A stretch of 64,000 bases of DNA, taken from contig JAIETF010000025.1 in the NCBI GenBank assembly GCA_019745415.1, forward strand, positions 1 to 64,000, written 5' to 3'. The translations under genes were made by a program, and so were the position numbers. Source of the stretch: Candidatus Obscuribacterales bacterium (GTDB taxonomy: Bacteria; Cyanobacteriota; Vampirovibrionia; Obscuribacterales; Obscuribacteraceae). Position 1 is the stretch's first letter. The number at the start of each line of letters is the position of its first letter. Below, one piece after another: positions 44,501 through 53,616 of the stretch. The notes under the pieces were generated by a model. The model was not told the origin of the DNA. It saw only the letters and a program-made list of their open reading frames with translations, and made no database searches.

Positions 44501-45559
44501 CTAGGCTTTGCCAGCCGAAAGCAACTGCTCACCAACAATCTCGCGCCAAGTACTACGGTCGATATTGCCGCCGCAGACAACTACGCCGACACGCTCACGT
44601 GGCTTAAATTCCACATACTTGCTTGATATGGCAGCGATAGCGCAAGCGGCGGCGCCTTCGATGAGCATACCTTCGTGTTCAAGAAAATCAAAGACGGCTT
44701 GCCTGATATCACGCTCCTCCACAGTCACCCATTCATCTACCACTTCTTGCACAAGCGGGAAAGTAATGGTCTCTGGATCGATATTGCCGGCGATACCATC
44801 GGCAATAGTGTCGTGTTGCATAACTCTGACGACATGACCAGATTGCACTGCCGTGCGCATTGACGGAGAAGCCGCCGGAACCACACCGACGATGCGCACT
44901 TTCGGGTTGATAACCTTGGCTACCAAGCCAATACCAGAAATGAGTCCGCCACCACCGACGGCGACAACAATTGTGGATAGCTTGGGCACAAGCTCATACA
45001 TTTCCAAACCGACCGTGCCCTGCCCGGCAATTACTTCACGGTTGTTGTAGGGCGAGATATAAAGACCTTTTTTCTCTTGGGCCAGGCGGGCAGCGTATTG
45101 CTCGGTCAATTCCATGTCGTCGCCGTGCTGAGTAATGCCGACGCTGAACATCTCGAGCTTTGCCTTTTTGATAGGCGAAACATTAGTGGGCAAACAAATA
45201 GTGGTCTCGCGCTCGGTGGTGCGGGCAGCCTCGGCCATTCCTAAGGCATGGTTACCGGCTGATGCAGTAAAGACCTTGGTCAAACCTCGCTCTTTAGCAA
45301 AAGTCATGGCGTTCAATGCGCCTCGATATTTGAAGCTGCCGGTCACTTGTAAGTTCTCAAGTTTCATCCACACTTCAGCGGTGGAAACATCCGACATCCA
45401 GTGACTTTTTCTCAAAGGTGTATTGGTGACAAAGCCGGTGATGCGCTTTCTAGCAACCAGCACATCGGAAATACTAAGACGTTCTTGAGCCACAGTTGAG
45501 GTCCTTTCTGTCTGCGCCCTACCGAAAATAGACAAGCGGTAGACGCCTTGGTTATGCAA
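44501..45559 (-). CDS. threonine/serine dehydratase
   Basis: 352 residues (330 if GTG 45493, with AGGA 8 bases upstream, is the true start, which fits family N-termini better). PLP-dependent fold II: ENLQVTGSFKYRGA carries the Schiff-base Lys, and SAGNHALG, GGGGLISG and CGGNID are typical. Deaminates threonine/serine to 2-oxobutyrate/pyruvate plus ammonia. It lacks a C-terminal ACT regulatory domain, so it is the catabolic (TdcB-like) length rather than allosteric biosynthetic IlvA. Cytosolic. Confidence 0.9.
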   Translation of the reverse strand: MHNQGVYRLSIFGRAQTERTSTVAQERLSISDVLVARKRITGFVTNTPLRKSHWMSDVSTAEVWMKLENLQVTGSFKYRGALNAMTFAKERGLTKVFTASAGNHALGMAEAARTTERETTICLPTNVSPIKKAKLEMFSVGITQHGDDMELTEQYAARLAQEKKGLYISPYNNREVIAGQGTVGLEMYELVPKLSTIVVAVGGGGLISGIGLVAKVINPKVRIVGVVPAASPSMRTAVQSGHVVRVMQHDTIADGIAGNIDPETITFPLVQEVVDEWVTVEERDIRQAVFDFLEHEGMLIEGAAACAIAAISSKYVEFKPRERVGVVVCGGNIDRSTWREIVGEQLLSAGKA

Positions 45560-45625
45560 GATTGGTCTATCTTAGCGCAACTAAACCGAAATGCGACTTT
45601 TGCTTAGATTATTCAGTTTGAAAAA

Positions 45626-45699
45626 TGGAGCGGGTAGCGGGAATCGAACCCGCGTGTGCAGCTTGGAAGGCTGCCGTTCTACCATTGAACTACACCCGC
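45626..45699 (-). tRNA. tRNA-Gly (TCC)
   Basis: 74 bases with encoded CCA. Acceptor GCGGGTG/TACCCGC, D arm GTTCAATGGTAGAAC, anticodon arm GCAGC-CTTCCAA-GCTGC (TCC), T arm GCGGG-TTCGATT-CCCGC, discriminator T. All arms pair well. Confidence 0.97.
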
Positions 45700-46140
45700 G
45701 TACTTCAAGGCTAGTTTTCGTAATTTAGCATATCTTGCCGCAGTTGTGCAGCCTGATGTTCAAAACTAAGGGCAAATCCAGGCCAATCTGAGCAAATTTT
45801 CGCAACAGAAATCTATATATAGGTCCTCCTTAAGCCAGGCTCATCTTGAGAACCGGGACTCGGTGAATTTGCTTCAGGTTTCGCAAAGGAAATCTAAAAG
45901 TTTTCTGAACCAAGCTAAAAAGCTATGTCATTAATTTGTCGTGAAGACATTAAAGTGATACTTTTTATATCGAACTGAGAGCTAAGAGCGGATGTCGGAT
46001 GACAAGCCGTTCCTAATTCTCATCAGCCGGTGCTTGTTTAATGCTTCGCGCGAAATTATCCTTGCACCAAACAAACAGGGTTAGTCGCTAACAACAGTAA
46101 TTTCAAAATCCCACCAAATTCTTGAAAGAACAAGGAAGCC
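45700..46140. other. 441-base intergenic region upstream of hisC
   Basis: No gene. Two 18-base near-identical direct repeats (TTTCGCAACAGAAATCTA at 45798-45815, TTTCGCAAAGGAAATCTA at 45879-45896), 81 bases apart, may be regulator sites. A GTTAG-TCG-CTAAC hairpin lies near 46080-46093. No leader peptide or T-box could be recognised. Confidence 0.5.
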
Positions 46141-47334
46141 ATGGCAACATTCATCCAACAACTAGCTTCGATGTCTCAACAACTAGCCCTCGTGTCGGAT
46201 CCCAAAAACACAATTCGCTTTAGTCCTGATTCACAGCCGGAAGTGCCGAAACGCCTGGTTCCGCCGCACGTAGAATCACTCAAGCCGTATCAACCGGGTC
46301 GCCCGCCGGAAGAGCTAAAGAAAGAGCTTGGTATCGAGCGCTTCATCAACATGGCGTCCAATGAGAACCCGCTGGGACCGCCGCCCTCAGCTCTTGCCGC
46401 CATACAGGAAAACCTGACTGAAATTAACCGCTATCCAGATCTCTGCGGCACAAAATTGAGAGAAGCCCTGGCTGAAAGATTCGCCACCAAGGTCGACAAT
46501 ATAGCCCTGGGCAGCGGTTCTGAGTCAACCATGGCCAATATCATCCGCGCTTTCTTGCACGACGATGATGAAGTTCTGACCTCGCAAGGAACATTTATCG
46601 GACTCTATGTTCTGGTCAAAGCTCAGGGCATCAAGCTCAACACAGTGCCGCTTAAGAACTATCATTTCGACCTCGACGCCATCGCCGACGCAGTCACTCC
46701 CAAAACCAAAATAATCTACCTGTGCAACCCAAATAACCCCACAGGCACAATCTTCACCCGTACCGAATTCGAAAACTTCATTCGCAAAGTTCCCGAGCAC
46801 GTGCTCGTTATACTCGACGAAGCCTATTACGAATTCGCCGCTCACAACCCAGAGTATCCCGACTCTATGCGTTATCGCCTCGATAACGTCTTGACCCTGA
46901 GAACCTTCGCCAAAGCCTACGGTATGGCTGGCATCAGATTGGGTTATGGTCTCGGTCACGAATATTTGATCGACTATGTCAACCGCATCAAGCTGCCCTT
47001 CGAGCCTAATATCCTCGCTCAGTCTGCTGGTCTTGCCGCTTTACATGATGACGAGTATCTCGAACATACTCTTCTCAACAACGAAGAAGGCATGGCTTAC
47101 CTAACCGGCGAATTTGACAAACTCGGTTTGCAGCGCATTCCCTCCTACTCCAATTTCATCATGATTGAAATGGGCAGCCAGGAGAAAGTCGCCCGTATTC
47201 ATGAAGGACTCTTGCGTCACGGCATCGCTATCAGACCTCTGACAGCCTTCGGACTACCCACCTGCTGGAGAGTTTCAATCGGCTTGCCGCAAGAAAACGA
47301 ACTCTTGATCAAAGCGCTTAAAAACATCCTCTAA
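46141..47334 (+). CDS. hisC: histidinol-phosphate aminotransferase
   Basis: 397 residues, fold-type I aminotransferase. Motifs: NPLGPPPSA, LCNPNNPTGTIF, LDEAYYEFA and TFAKAYGMAGIRLGYG with PLP Lys258. Converts imidazole-acetol phosphate to histidinol phosphate with glutamate. The N-terminus is ~40 residues longer than usual HisC (PQLASMSQQLALVSDPKN then RPP...LGIE), of unknown purpose. No other his genes adjoin, so its role in histidine versus aromatic transamination is inferred from similarity only. Confidence 0.88.
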   Translation: MATFIQQLASMSQQLALVSDPKNTIRFSPDSQPEVPKRLVPPHVESLKPYQPGRPPEELKKELGIERFINMASNENPLGPPPSALAAIQENLTEINRYPDLCGTKLREALAERFATKVDNIALGSGSESTMANIIRAFLHDDDEVLTSQGTFIGLYVLVKAQGIKLNTVPLKNYHFDLDAIADAVTPKTKIIYLCNPNNPTGTIFTRTEFENFIRKVPEHVLVILDEAYYEFAAHNPEYPDSMRYRLDNVLTLRTFAKAYGMAGIRLGYGLGHEYLIDYVNRIKLPFEPNILAQSAGLAALHDDEYLEHTLLNNEEGMAYLTGEFDKLGLQRIPSYSNFIMIEMGSQEKVARIHEGLLRHGIAIRPLTAFGLPTCWRVSIGLPQENELLIKALKNIL

Positions 47335-47345
47335 CTTATAGGTAA

Positions 47346-49772
47346 ATGAACAGAACTTTCAAAAGGCGAAAGATTGCGTTAAGAGGCAAATCTCTCGCCT
47401 TTTGTGCATCTCTTTGGCTGGCGCTGCAAGCGCCGGTGTTTGCCCAAGTCAGCCTGGTCAACACCTTGCTTGACACCGCCCAGATTGAATACAACAAAGG
47501 CAGCTATCAGTCGGCTCTGTCTGTAAGCGAACGCGCCCTGGAAACAGCTAAAGAGATAAAGGGTCAACCATTTCTGCAAGCCAAGGCACTCTTGAATGTA
47601 GCTAGTACCCTGACAGCGCTGGGGCGCTATAAAGATGCCGAAGAACACTATAAGAGCCTCATGGCTCTATTGGAAGCCAACAAACTGATCTATACCGAAG
47701 CCGGTCTGCTCGCCTTCAATAACTATGCTTCGCAAGCGCAGTCACTGGGACGTTACACAGAAGCTTCGGCGCTTCTGAGCAAAGCGGTAAGTATTGGCGA
47801 TTCAAGCTTTGGACCTCTGTCCATGCAAAACGTGCTCAGCATCAACAACCTTGCAGCACTTTATTTGGGTTGGGGCAAACAAGACGAAGCCGTGCCCCTC
47901 ATCGAGCGCGCTGCCAAAATTGCCAAAACACCCAAGGGCAAGAAATCAATTGCTTTACCTTACGCCCTCTGCAACGCGGCAAAACTAGCTGAGCTAAGAG
48001 GCAATTACAAGCAATCGGAGGAGCTTTGCCAGCAGGCTCTAACAGCTACCAAAGCCATTTTCGGAGAGAAGCATCCCTATGTAGCCCTGGTCTACAAAAA
48101 TGGACTCGCTCAAACAGCGGTGAAAAATCAAGACTATGAAACTGCTGAAAAGTATTTGGCTTTTGCCCTTGAAATAGACCAGAAAGCCAACGGCACTGAG
48201 TCACTCACCTATGCCGACACCTTAGTCACTCTAGCCGACACAGAAAGCAAGGCCGGTAAGTATACAAAAGCTCTGGAACATCTTGAGAAGGCCAAAGCCA
48301 TCTATAAAGCCGTCTTGGCCGGCAACGACACTATCAATTCGATTGCCGCCGATGTGACCGAAGGCAGCATCGAAAGCCGCCTTGGCAATTATGACAGTGC
48401 TATAGAAAAGCTCAACTCTTCTCTATTGAAAGCCAAAGCCATACTGGGCAATAGTCATATTTTTGTCGCCAAGCTCTATAAAGAAATTGCCGAAGCCGAG
48501 TCATTTCACAATCCCAAACTCGCCACCGAAAGAATCGAAGAAGCTCTAAACAGCGCCCGCAATAGCGTCGCCAAGACCAATCCAGACTTCATCGACATCG
48601 AGAGAACAGCTGGGCGCATCTACCGCCTCGCCGGTATGAACGACAAAGCGAGAACCTATCTCGAGGACGCCCTTGCCAATGCCCAGATTTGTTTCTCTTC
48701 AGAATCGCTGGCCAGTCTTTCTATTCAACGAGAGCTAGCCAATCTAGAAGAAGATCTGGGCGAAAACAAGAAAGCCTGCGAAAGACTCAAATCTGTAATC
48801 AGTCAGATCGAGAAAAATCACGGCGCCGAAAGCCCACTCTTGATTGCCGATTTGCAAGAACTGGCCGACCTGCAGAAGAAACTGCACGAAAGCGATGAGG
48901 CCAAAGCAAATATAACTCGCGCTGCCGCTCTGCTGGAAAAAATGCCGGGGGCAAGCGAGCAAACAGCAGTCAAGCTTGATCTCAAAGCCGGTTCAAACAA
49001 GCCTATTACAGATAAATGGGCACTGGTCGTAGGCATAAGCAACTTCAAAGATTCATCTATCAACCTCAAATATGCCGCCAAAGACGCCACAGACTTCGCC
49101 AATTTTCTTACCCAGAAAGCCGGCTTCAAGAAAGATCATGTCAAACTCCTCTTGAACGACAACGCCACCAGAGACGGTATCATACGCAATATGGGTGAAA
49201 ACTGGCTCGGACGCCTCGCCAACCCAGACGACCTGGTAGTGGTATATGTATCAAGCCATGGCTCGCCCTCGAACGATGCCGCCGACGGCGTCAATTTTCT
49301 GGTTGCCCACGATACCAATAAAGACAGCCTGGTCTCCACCGGCATTCCCATGCAGTGGCTTAGCAAAATGGTGAAAGAACAAGTGCATTCAAATCGAGTG
49401 GTTCTTATTCTCGATGTCTGCCACAGCGCAGCCGCATCGGGTGCCAAAGGTTTGATCAAGCAGCCGGCCAATACGCCCGAGACGCTCAAAATAGGCGAAG
49501 GACAATTGGTTATCTGTTCGTCAAGCAAAGATCAGGTGAGCTGGGAATCTAAGAATTATCCCAATAGCGTCTTCACTCGCAAACTAATCGAAGCCCTTAG
49601 TGCAGCACCAAAACCAGTCACAGAAGCATTCGAACAAATGAAGGACGACGTACAGAAAGAAGTGCTGCGAGATCGGGCCAGCCTGCAAACTCCCATTCTC
49701 TGGAGCAAACAGTGGCTGGGCAGCCCGCCCATACTGTCGGTACAGCCGGTGGCGCCGAGGCAGGGCCTCTGA
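47346..49772 (+). CDS. exported TPR protein with C-terminal caspase domain
   Basis: 808 residues. Signal peptide ~16-35 (LAFCASLWLALQAPVFA). TPR or Kinesin-light-chain-like repeats fill ~40-540 (YADTLVTLADTESKAGKYTKALEHLEKAKAIYKAVL). Caspase (C14) domain ~555-800 starts WALVVGISNF with His638 (VSSHGS) and Cys692 (LDVCHSA). Closely similar to the caspase at 33090, including the DKWALVVGIS block and a His-Cys spacing of 54 in both. Starts 11 bases after hisC; the Ser/Thr kinase follows 8 bases later, so a three-gene transcript is likely. Confidence 0.85.
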   Translation: MNRTFKRRKIALRGKSLAFCASLWLALQAPVFAQVSLVNTLLDTAQIEYNKGSYQSALSVSERALETAKEIKGQPFLQAKALLNVASTLTALGRYKDAEEHYKSLMALLEANKLIYTEAGLLAFNNYASQAQSLGRYTEASALLSKAVSIGDSSFGPLSMQNVLSINNLAALYLGWGKQDEAVPLIERAAKIAKTPKGKKSIALPYALCNAAKLAELRGNYKQSEELCQQALTATKAIFGEKHPYVALVYKNGLAQTAVKNQDYETAEKYLAFALEIDQKANGTESLTYADTLVTLADTESKAGKYTKALEHLEKAKAIYKAVLAGNDTINSIAADVTEGSIESRLGNYDSAIEKLNSSLLKAKAILGNSHIFVAKLYKEIAEAESFHNPKLATERIEEALNSARNSVAKTNPDFIDIERTAGRIYRLAGMNDKARTYLEDALANAQICFSSESLASLSIQRELANLEEDLGENKKACERLKSVISQIEKNHGAESPLLIADLQELADLQKKLHESDEAKANITRAAALLEKMPGASEQTAVKLDLKAGSNKPITDKWALVVGISNFKDSSINLKYAAKDATDFANFLTQKAGFKKDHVKLLLNDNATRDGIIRNMGENWLGRLANPDDLVVVYVSSHGSPSNDAADGVNFLVAHDTNKDSLVSTGIPMQWLSKMVKEQVHSNRVVLILDVCHSAAASGAKGLIKQPANTPETLKIGEGQLVICSSSKDQVSWESKNYPNSVFTRKLIEALSAAPKPVTEAFEQMKDDVQKEVLRDRASLQTPILWSKQWLGSPPILSVQPVAPRQGL

Positions 49773-49780
49773 CTAATTCG

Positions 49781-50737
49781 ATGAAGAAAGCTAGTTCGCG
49801 TCTGCGTATCAACGAAGGTCAAACTTTCGCCGGGCGCTATCGTATTCTTGAACGAATCGGGCGCGGCGGTTTAAGCGTAGTCTACAAAGCCGAATGCCTG
49901 GACGACCAAAAGCTTGTGGCGGTTAAGCTTTACCTACCCAAGCTCAATCTAGATTTTGAAAAAGCACAAAATCTGGCAAGCAGCAATGCCAACCTAGACA
50001 AGCGCATCGTCCCTCTAATCGAATTTGGTTTTGATGAACCAGCCAAATTGCACTATGCCGTTATGCCCTATATTGAAGGACAGACCCTGACAGACTTGAT
50101 TTTGCTCAAGGGACGCCTTGATGAAGGTGAGGCCGTACTATTCCTCACAGAAATTGCTTCGGTTATCAAAGCCGCCCATGACTGCGATATCACCCACGGT
50201 GACATAAATCCCGGCAACATCATCATCTGCGAAACAAGAGAAGCGGAATCTCCAGTCTTAAAGCTGATTGACTTTGCCGTTCACAGCACCGCCAACACTG
50301 CACTAATAGGCTCACCGGCCTTTATGAGCCCCGAGCAATGCCAGGGCAAGGCAGGCGGCAAAGCAAGCGATATCTATGCCTTAGGCTCGCTCTTGTACTA
50401 TATGGTGACCGGCACCTCACCCTTTCAAGAAGCATCGGCCGAAGCGATCATTCTAAGTAAACTGGCTGGTAAGCATCCACCTTTTGAGGCGATGTCCCTC
50501 ACAAGTCACGTCAAGAATATTTTTCGCAATACACTCAAAAAGAAAAGAGAAGAACGCTATGAGAGTATTGACGAACTCTTGAAAGACTTGGCTTTGGCAA
50601 AAGGCTCGATCAATATTGAAAACGCCCACTTGGCCAAAGGGCATGAAAAGAAACTGCCACCTCCTTTGAAAATTGCCGTATTGGTAGCCCTGGCTTGTAT
50701 CGCCTATGCCCTAGTTAAATTCGTCGGTAAGCACTAA
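49781..50737 (+). CDS. Ser/Thr protein kinase with C-terminal membrane anchor
   Basis: 318 residues from ATG 49781, just past the caspase stop. Eukaryote-like kinase: Gly-rich loop IGRGGLSVVYKA, VAVK with Lys49, catalytic loop HGDINPGN (Asp141, Asn146), metal-binding DFA at 164-166 in place of DFG, then GSPAFMSPEQC activation segment. A single hydrophobic segment at the very C-terminus (IAVLVALACIAYALVKF) would anchor it. HGD and DFA are unusual but keep the catalytic residues. Likely signals to or with the upstream caspase. Confidence 0.85.
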   Translation: MKKASSRLRINEGQTFAGRYRILERIGRGGLSVVYKAECLDDQKLVAVKLYLPKLNLDFEKAQNLASSNANLDKRIVPLIEFGFDEPAKLHYAVMPYIEGQTLTDLILLKGRLDEGEAVLFLTEIASVIKAAHDCDITHGDINPGNIIICETREAESPVLKLIDFAVHSTANTALIGSPAFMSPEQCQGKAGGKASDIYALGSLLYYMVTGTSPFQEASAEAIILSKLAGKHPPFEAMSLTSHVKNIFRNTLKKKREERYESIDELLKDLALAKGSINIENAHLAKGHEKKLPPPLKIAVLVALACIAYALVKFVGKH

Positions 50738-50939
50738 ACAAAAGAGTGCGGCTGAGCCCCCGAAACAACCGGCACCTTGCACAGCCATATATCTGCTTTC
50801 GCGATTCTTTCAAAACCCGCAAAGCAAGCCGTGTCGCACTTGCCAAGAGAAAAACCTAATCAGATCTTAAAACCAGCTAAACTTGGCAAAAACGGCATTA
50901 CTATTGCATTTGTCACACACCACTCCTCGGAGTCGAATA

Positions 50940-51419
50940 ATGCAAACCACAGCAATCAAAAAAACAGTCGTTGAAGCCACCTGGAATCTCGCTCAAGTTC
51001 AAGAAGAAGCTGCTCGCACAATCGGTACGCAATTTGCCACCATTATGAGCATTCTGCCCCAGTACGGCACAAAGGCTGTAGAAGAGTTTCGCTCCGCTAT
51101 GCAAGCCAAGAAAATCGAACATCTTCACACCCTCGGTGTAAAAACCCCTTATGAACTCGTCAAAGCCACCGCTGAATTCGAAACCAATGTTTTCGGCAGC
51201 AAGATTGAAATCTGGGGCGACGAGAAAGAAGCCGGCATGACCTATCTAACCTGCGGCATGTGGGAAGCTATGAACAAAGCCACCACCATGACCAAAGAAC
51301 AGCAAGATGAAATGGCCAAAGGCTGGGAAACCTGCGTAACCACAATGGCTACCAAACTGGGCTATACCGCCAAGCTTGAAATGACCGAAACCGCCTGCAC
51401 AGTTACTTACACCAAGTAA
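50940..51419 (+). CDS. hypothetical helical protein
   Basis: 159 residues from ATG 50940 (CGGAG 8 bases upstream). Predicted mostly alpha-helical, with a C-terminal region EMTETACTVTYTK that looks like a strand. Cys residues at ~107 (TCGMWEAM), ~131 and ~154. Reminds me weakly of the L-2-amino-thiazoline-4-carboxylate hydrolase fold, but not enough to assign. No signal peptide. Followed by a terminator hairpin. Confidence 0.6.
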   Translation: MQTTAIKKTVVEATWNLAQVQEEAARTIGTQFATIMSILPQYGTKAVEEFRSAMQAKKIEHLHTLGVKTPYELVKATAEFETNVFGSKIEIWGDEKEAGMTYLTCGMWEAMNKATTMTKEQQDEMAKGWETCVTTMATKLGYTAKLEMTETACTVTYTK

Positions 51420-51449
51420 TTAGGGCAAGCGCACCTGAAATCCAAAAGG

Positions 51450-51480
51450 AGAGAGAGCTTAGGCTCTCTCTTCTTGCTTT
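51450..51480 (+). terminator. terminator of the helical protein gene
   Basis: AGAGAGAGC (51450-51458) pairs with GCTCTCTCT (51463-51471), then TCTTGCTTT. A second inverted repeat (GAAAGAGCGCT...AGCGCTTTTTC, about 51501-51543) sits between the two convergent genes and could serve the minus-strand gene. Confidence 0.7.
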
Positions 51481-51573
51481 CTGCGCTTGCTTTCTATAAA
51501 GAAAGAGCGCTCTTCCCGAATAAATCTAAAGAGCGCTTTTTCAATTTCTAACTGCCCCGGCGAGCTTATCTCT

Positions 51574-52698
51574 TTAGAGATTTCCTCTTTGGGCTTGCTC
51601 TCTTTCAATTGATTCGAACAAAGCCATAAAGTTGCCTTTGCCGAAACCTGTGGCACCCTTGCGCTGAATAATTTCAAAGAAGAGTGTCGGTCTATCTTGC
51701 ACCGGCTTGGTGAAAATCTGCAGCAAATAGCCTTCCGACTCGCGGTCGACAAGAATGCCAAGCTTAGCCAGTTCGTTGATGTCTTCATCAATCTCGCCGA
51801 CTCTTTCTTTTAGTGTTTCATAATAGGTCATGGGCACAGTCAAAAATTCCACGCCGCGCTTGCGCAATTCACCAACGGTCTTGATGATATCGCGGGTGGT
51901 GATAGCAATATGCTGCACACCAGGCGCATTGTAATAGTCGATATACTCTTGAATTTGAGACTTGCGCAATCCTTGCTCGTAAGGCTCGTTGATAGGCATC
52001 TTTATGGTGCCGCTCTTGTTAGCCATAACTTTTGAGACAAGTGCCGAATATTTGGTGCTGATATCTTCGGCATCAAAATATTGGAAGATATGGAAGCCGA
52101 AAATCTGACTGTAGAAGTCTACCCACTTTTGCAACATGTCGGCTTCGACATTGCCGACGATATGATCGATATGCACCAAGCCGGTGCTGTTGCCTGATTT
52201 ACCGAGGATAGTCTTGAAACCAGGCGCGAAGCCCTTGTAGTTGCTTCTGTCGATGAAAGTATGAATGGTGTCGCCATAAGTAGCGACAGCGGCCGAAACA
52301 TAAGTGCCGTGCTCGTCTTCTACTACTTTAGGGGCATAGATGCTCTTGGCGCCGCGAGCGACAGCGGTTTCATATGATGCTTTTACATCTCTGACCCGCA
52401 TACCGATGCTCTTCACACCGTCACCGTGTTCCTTAACGTGCGCAGCTACTTCAGTAGACGCATTCATCGAACCAGTAAGAACAATTTTGACATGGTCTTG
52501 CTCAAGCACATAAGAGACAGTATCGCGACTACCGGTTTCAAGACCCTTGTAACCGACTATATCGAAGCCGAAGCCGCGGTTGTAGTAGTAACTAGCTTGC
52601 AGCGCATTGCCCACATAAAACTCGACATAGTCGAAACCGTCGATATTTATTTCTTGCACCGGGTTCTCTTCTTTGACTTTGGTAGCTTCTTTTGCCAT
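51574..52698 (-). CDS. hpd: 4-hydroxyphenylpyruvate dioxygenase
   Basis: 374 residues from ATG 52698, where GAGG is 7 bases upstream. Non-haem Fe(II) dioxygenase converting 4-hydroxyphenylpyruvate to homogentisate, for tyrosine catabolism or tocopherol/plastoquinone-like pathways. The metal ligands are visible: His in HIDHIVGNV, His in PGVQHIAITT, Glu in LFFEIIQRKG. Duplicated VOC halves. No homogentisate dioxygenase or prenyltransferase nearby, so the fate of product is not shown. Bordered by terminator repeats. Confidence 0.92.
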   Translation of the reverse strand: MAKEATKVKEENPVQEINIDGFDYVEFYVGNALQASYYYNRGFGFDIVGYKGLETGSRDTVSYVLEQDHVKIVLTGSMNASTEVAAHVKEHGDGVKSIGMRVRDVKASYETAVARGAKSIYAPKVVEDEHGTYVSAAVATYGDTIHTFIDRSNYKGFAPGFKTILGKSGNSTGLVHIDHIVGNVEADMLQKWVDFYSQIFGFHIFQYFDAEDISTKYSALVSKVMANKSGTIKMPINEPYEQGLRKSQIQEYIDYYNAPGVQHIAITTRDIIKTVGELRKRGVEFLTVPMTYYETLKERVGEIDEDINELAKLGILVDRESEGYLLQIFTKPVQDRPTLFFEIIQRKGATGFGKGNFMALFESIEREQAQRGNL

Positions 52699-52917
52699 GA
52701 CCAACCTCGTTCTTTGCAAAGCAAAATCTAAATGTAAAGACGGGCTGAAGCCGCATTGAACTTCGCCTATCTATTTGATATAGCCATTGTACTTCCAAAT
52801 TTCTTAAGAATCAGCCTGACATGCAGATCTTAGTCAAAACTAAGCAAAGCGCTAAGCCTTTGCCAGCAATAGAAAAGGGCTATTGATGAAGGGAAACAAG
52901 TCTTACCGAAAGACCAG

Positions 52918-53604
52918 TTATTTACTCTCTTTACTCTTAGCTGCCGGCTTGGCTAGTTTACCTTCGGCCAGCGCCTTCTTGAATTCGAGCGCTTCTTTAT
53001 GATCGGGCCGTATCTTCAAACAAGATTCCAAAAGCTTTTGACCCTCGGCTGAATTTTTGTCTTGGCACAAAAGACAATAGGCAAGACCAAAATCGAAAGG
53101 CTCTCGAAAAATATCATCGCCGCCGCTCTTTTCAATTAGCTTGCGATAGAGGGGAATCGCCTCGTCAAATCGACCAGTCTCGCGCAGTGCATCAGCCAAA
53201 CGATAACGATGCATCATGCTGTATTCGTTGCCGGCTGCCGCCTTGCGAAAATGCACCAGGGCTTCTTCTTTCTTACCGAAATGGTCTTTGACCTGACCGA
53301 GCATGAGCTCAATGGTCTGCACAGTCGGATAGCGTTTTTGCAAATCTTCCAACTTGGCTACTGCGCCCTTCTCATCACCTTTAAGTGCTTGGCGCCAGGC
53401 TTCCACACATTTGGTCGAGACTTCTTCTTCCATAGCCATATTGACTTGAAAGAGCGAAGGACTGACAGCTTGCTGCTCACCTTTTTGCACCTGGGCCAGA
53501 TGCATGCCCTCCGTCTGCACCTTACCGCTGCAGCCGCTCAAGATAAAACTCAGACTCAAAATGGCACAAAGTGAAGCCGAGGCAAGGACAAAAGATTTTT
53601 TCAA
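52918..53604 (-). CDS. TPR lipoprotein
   Basis: 228 residues. Type II signal peptide with lipobox LSGC at residue ~25 (FILSGCSG), so acylated and envelope-anchored. About four TPR-like pairs follow (EALVHFRKAAAGNEYSMMHRYRLADALRETGRFDEAIPLYRKL). Ends in a Lys-rich tail. It starts 12 bases after the next TPR gene stop on the same strand, so cotranscribed. Role unknown. Confidence 0.75.
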   Translation of the reverse strand: MKKSFVLASASLCAILSLSFILSGCSGKVQTEGMHLAQVQKGEQQAVSPSLFQVNMAMEEEVSTKCVEAWRQALKGDEKGAVAKLEDLQKRYPTVQTIELMLGQVKDHFGKKEEALVHFRKAAAGNEYSMMHRYRLADALRETGRFDEAIPLYRKLIEKSGGDDIFREPFDFGLAYCLLCQDKNSAEGQKLLESCLKIRPDHKEALEFKKALAEGKLAKPAAKSKESK

Positions 53605-53616
53605 AAGAATGAATAC

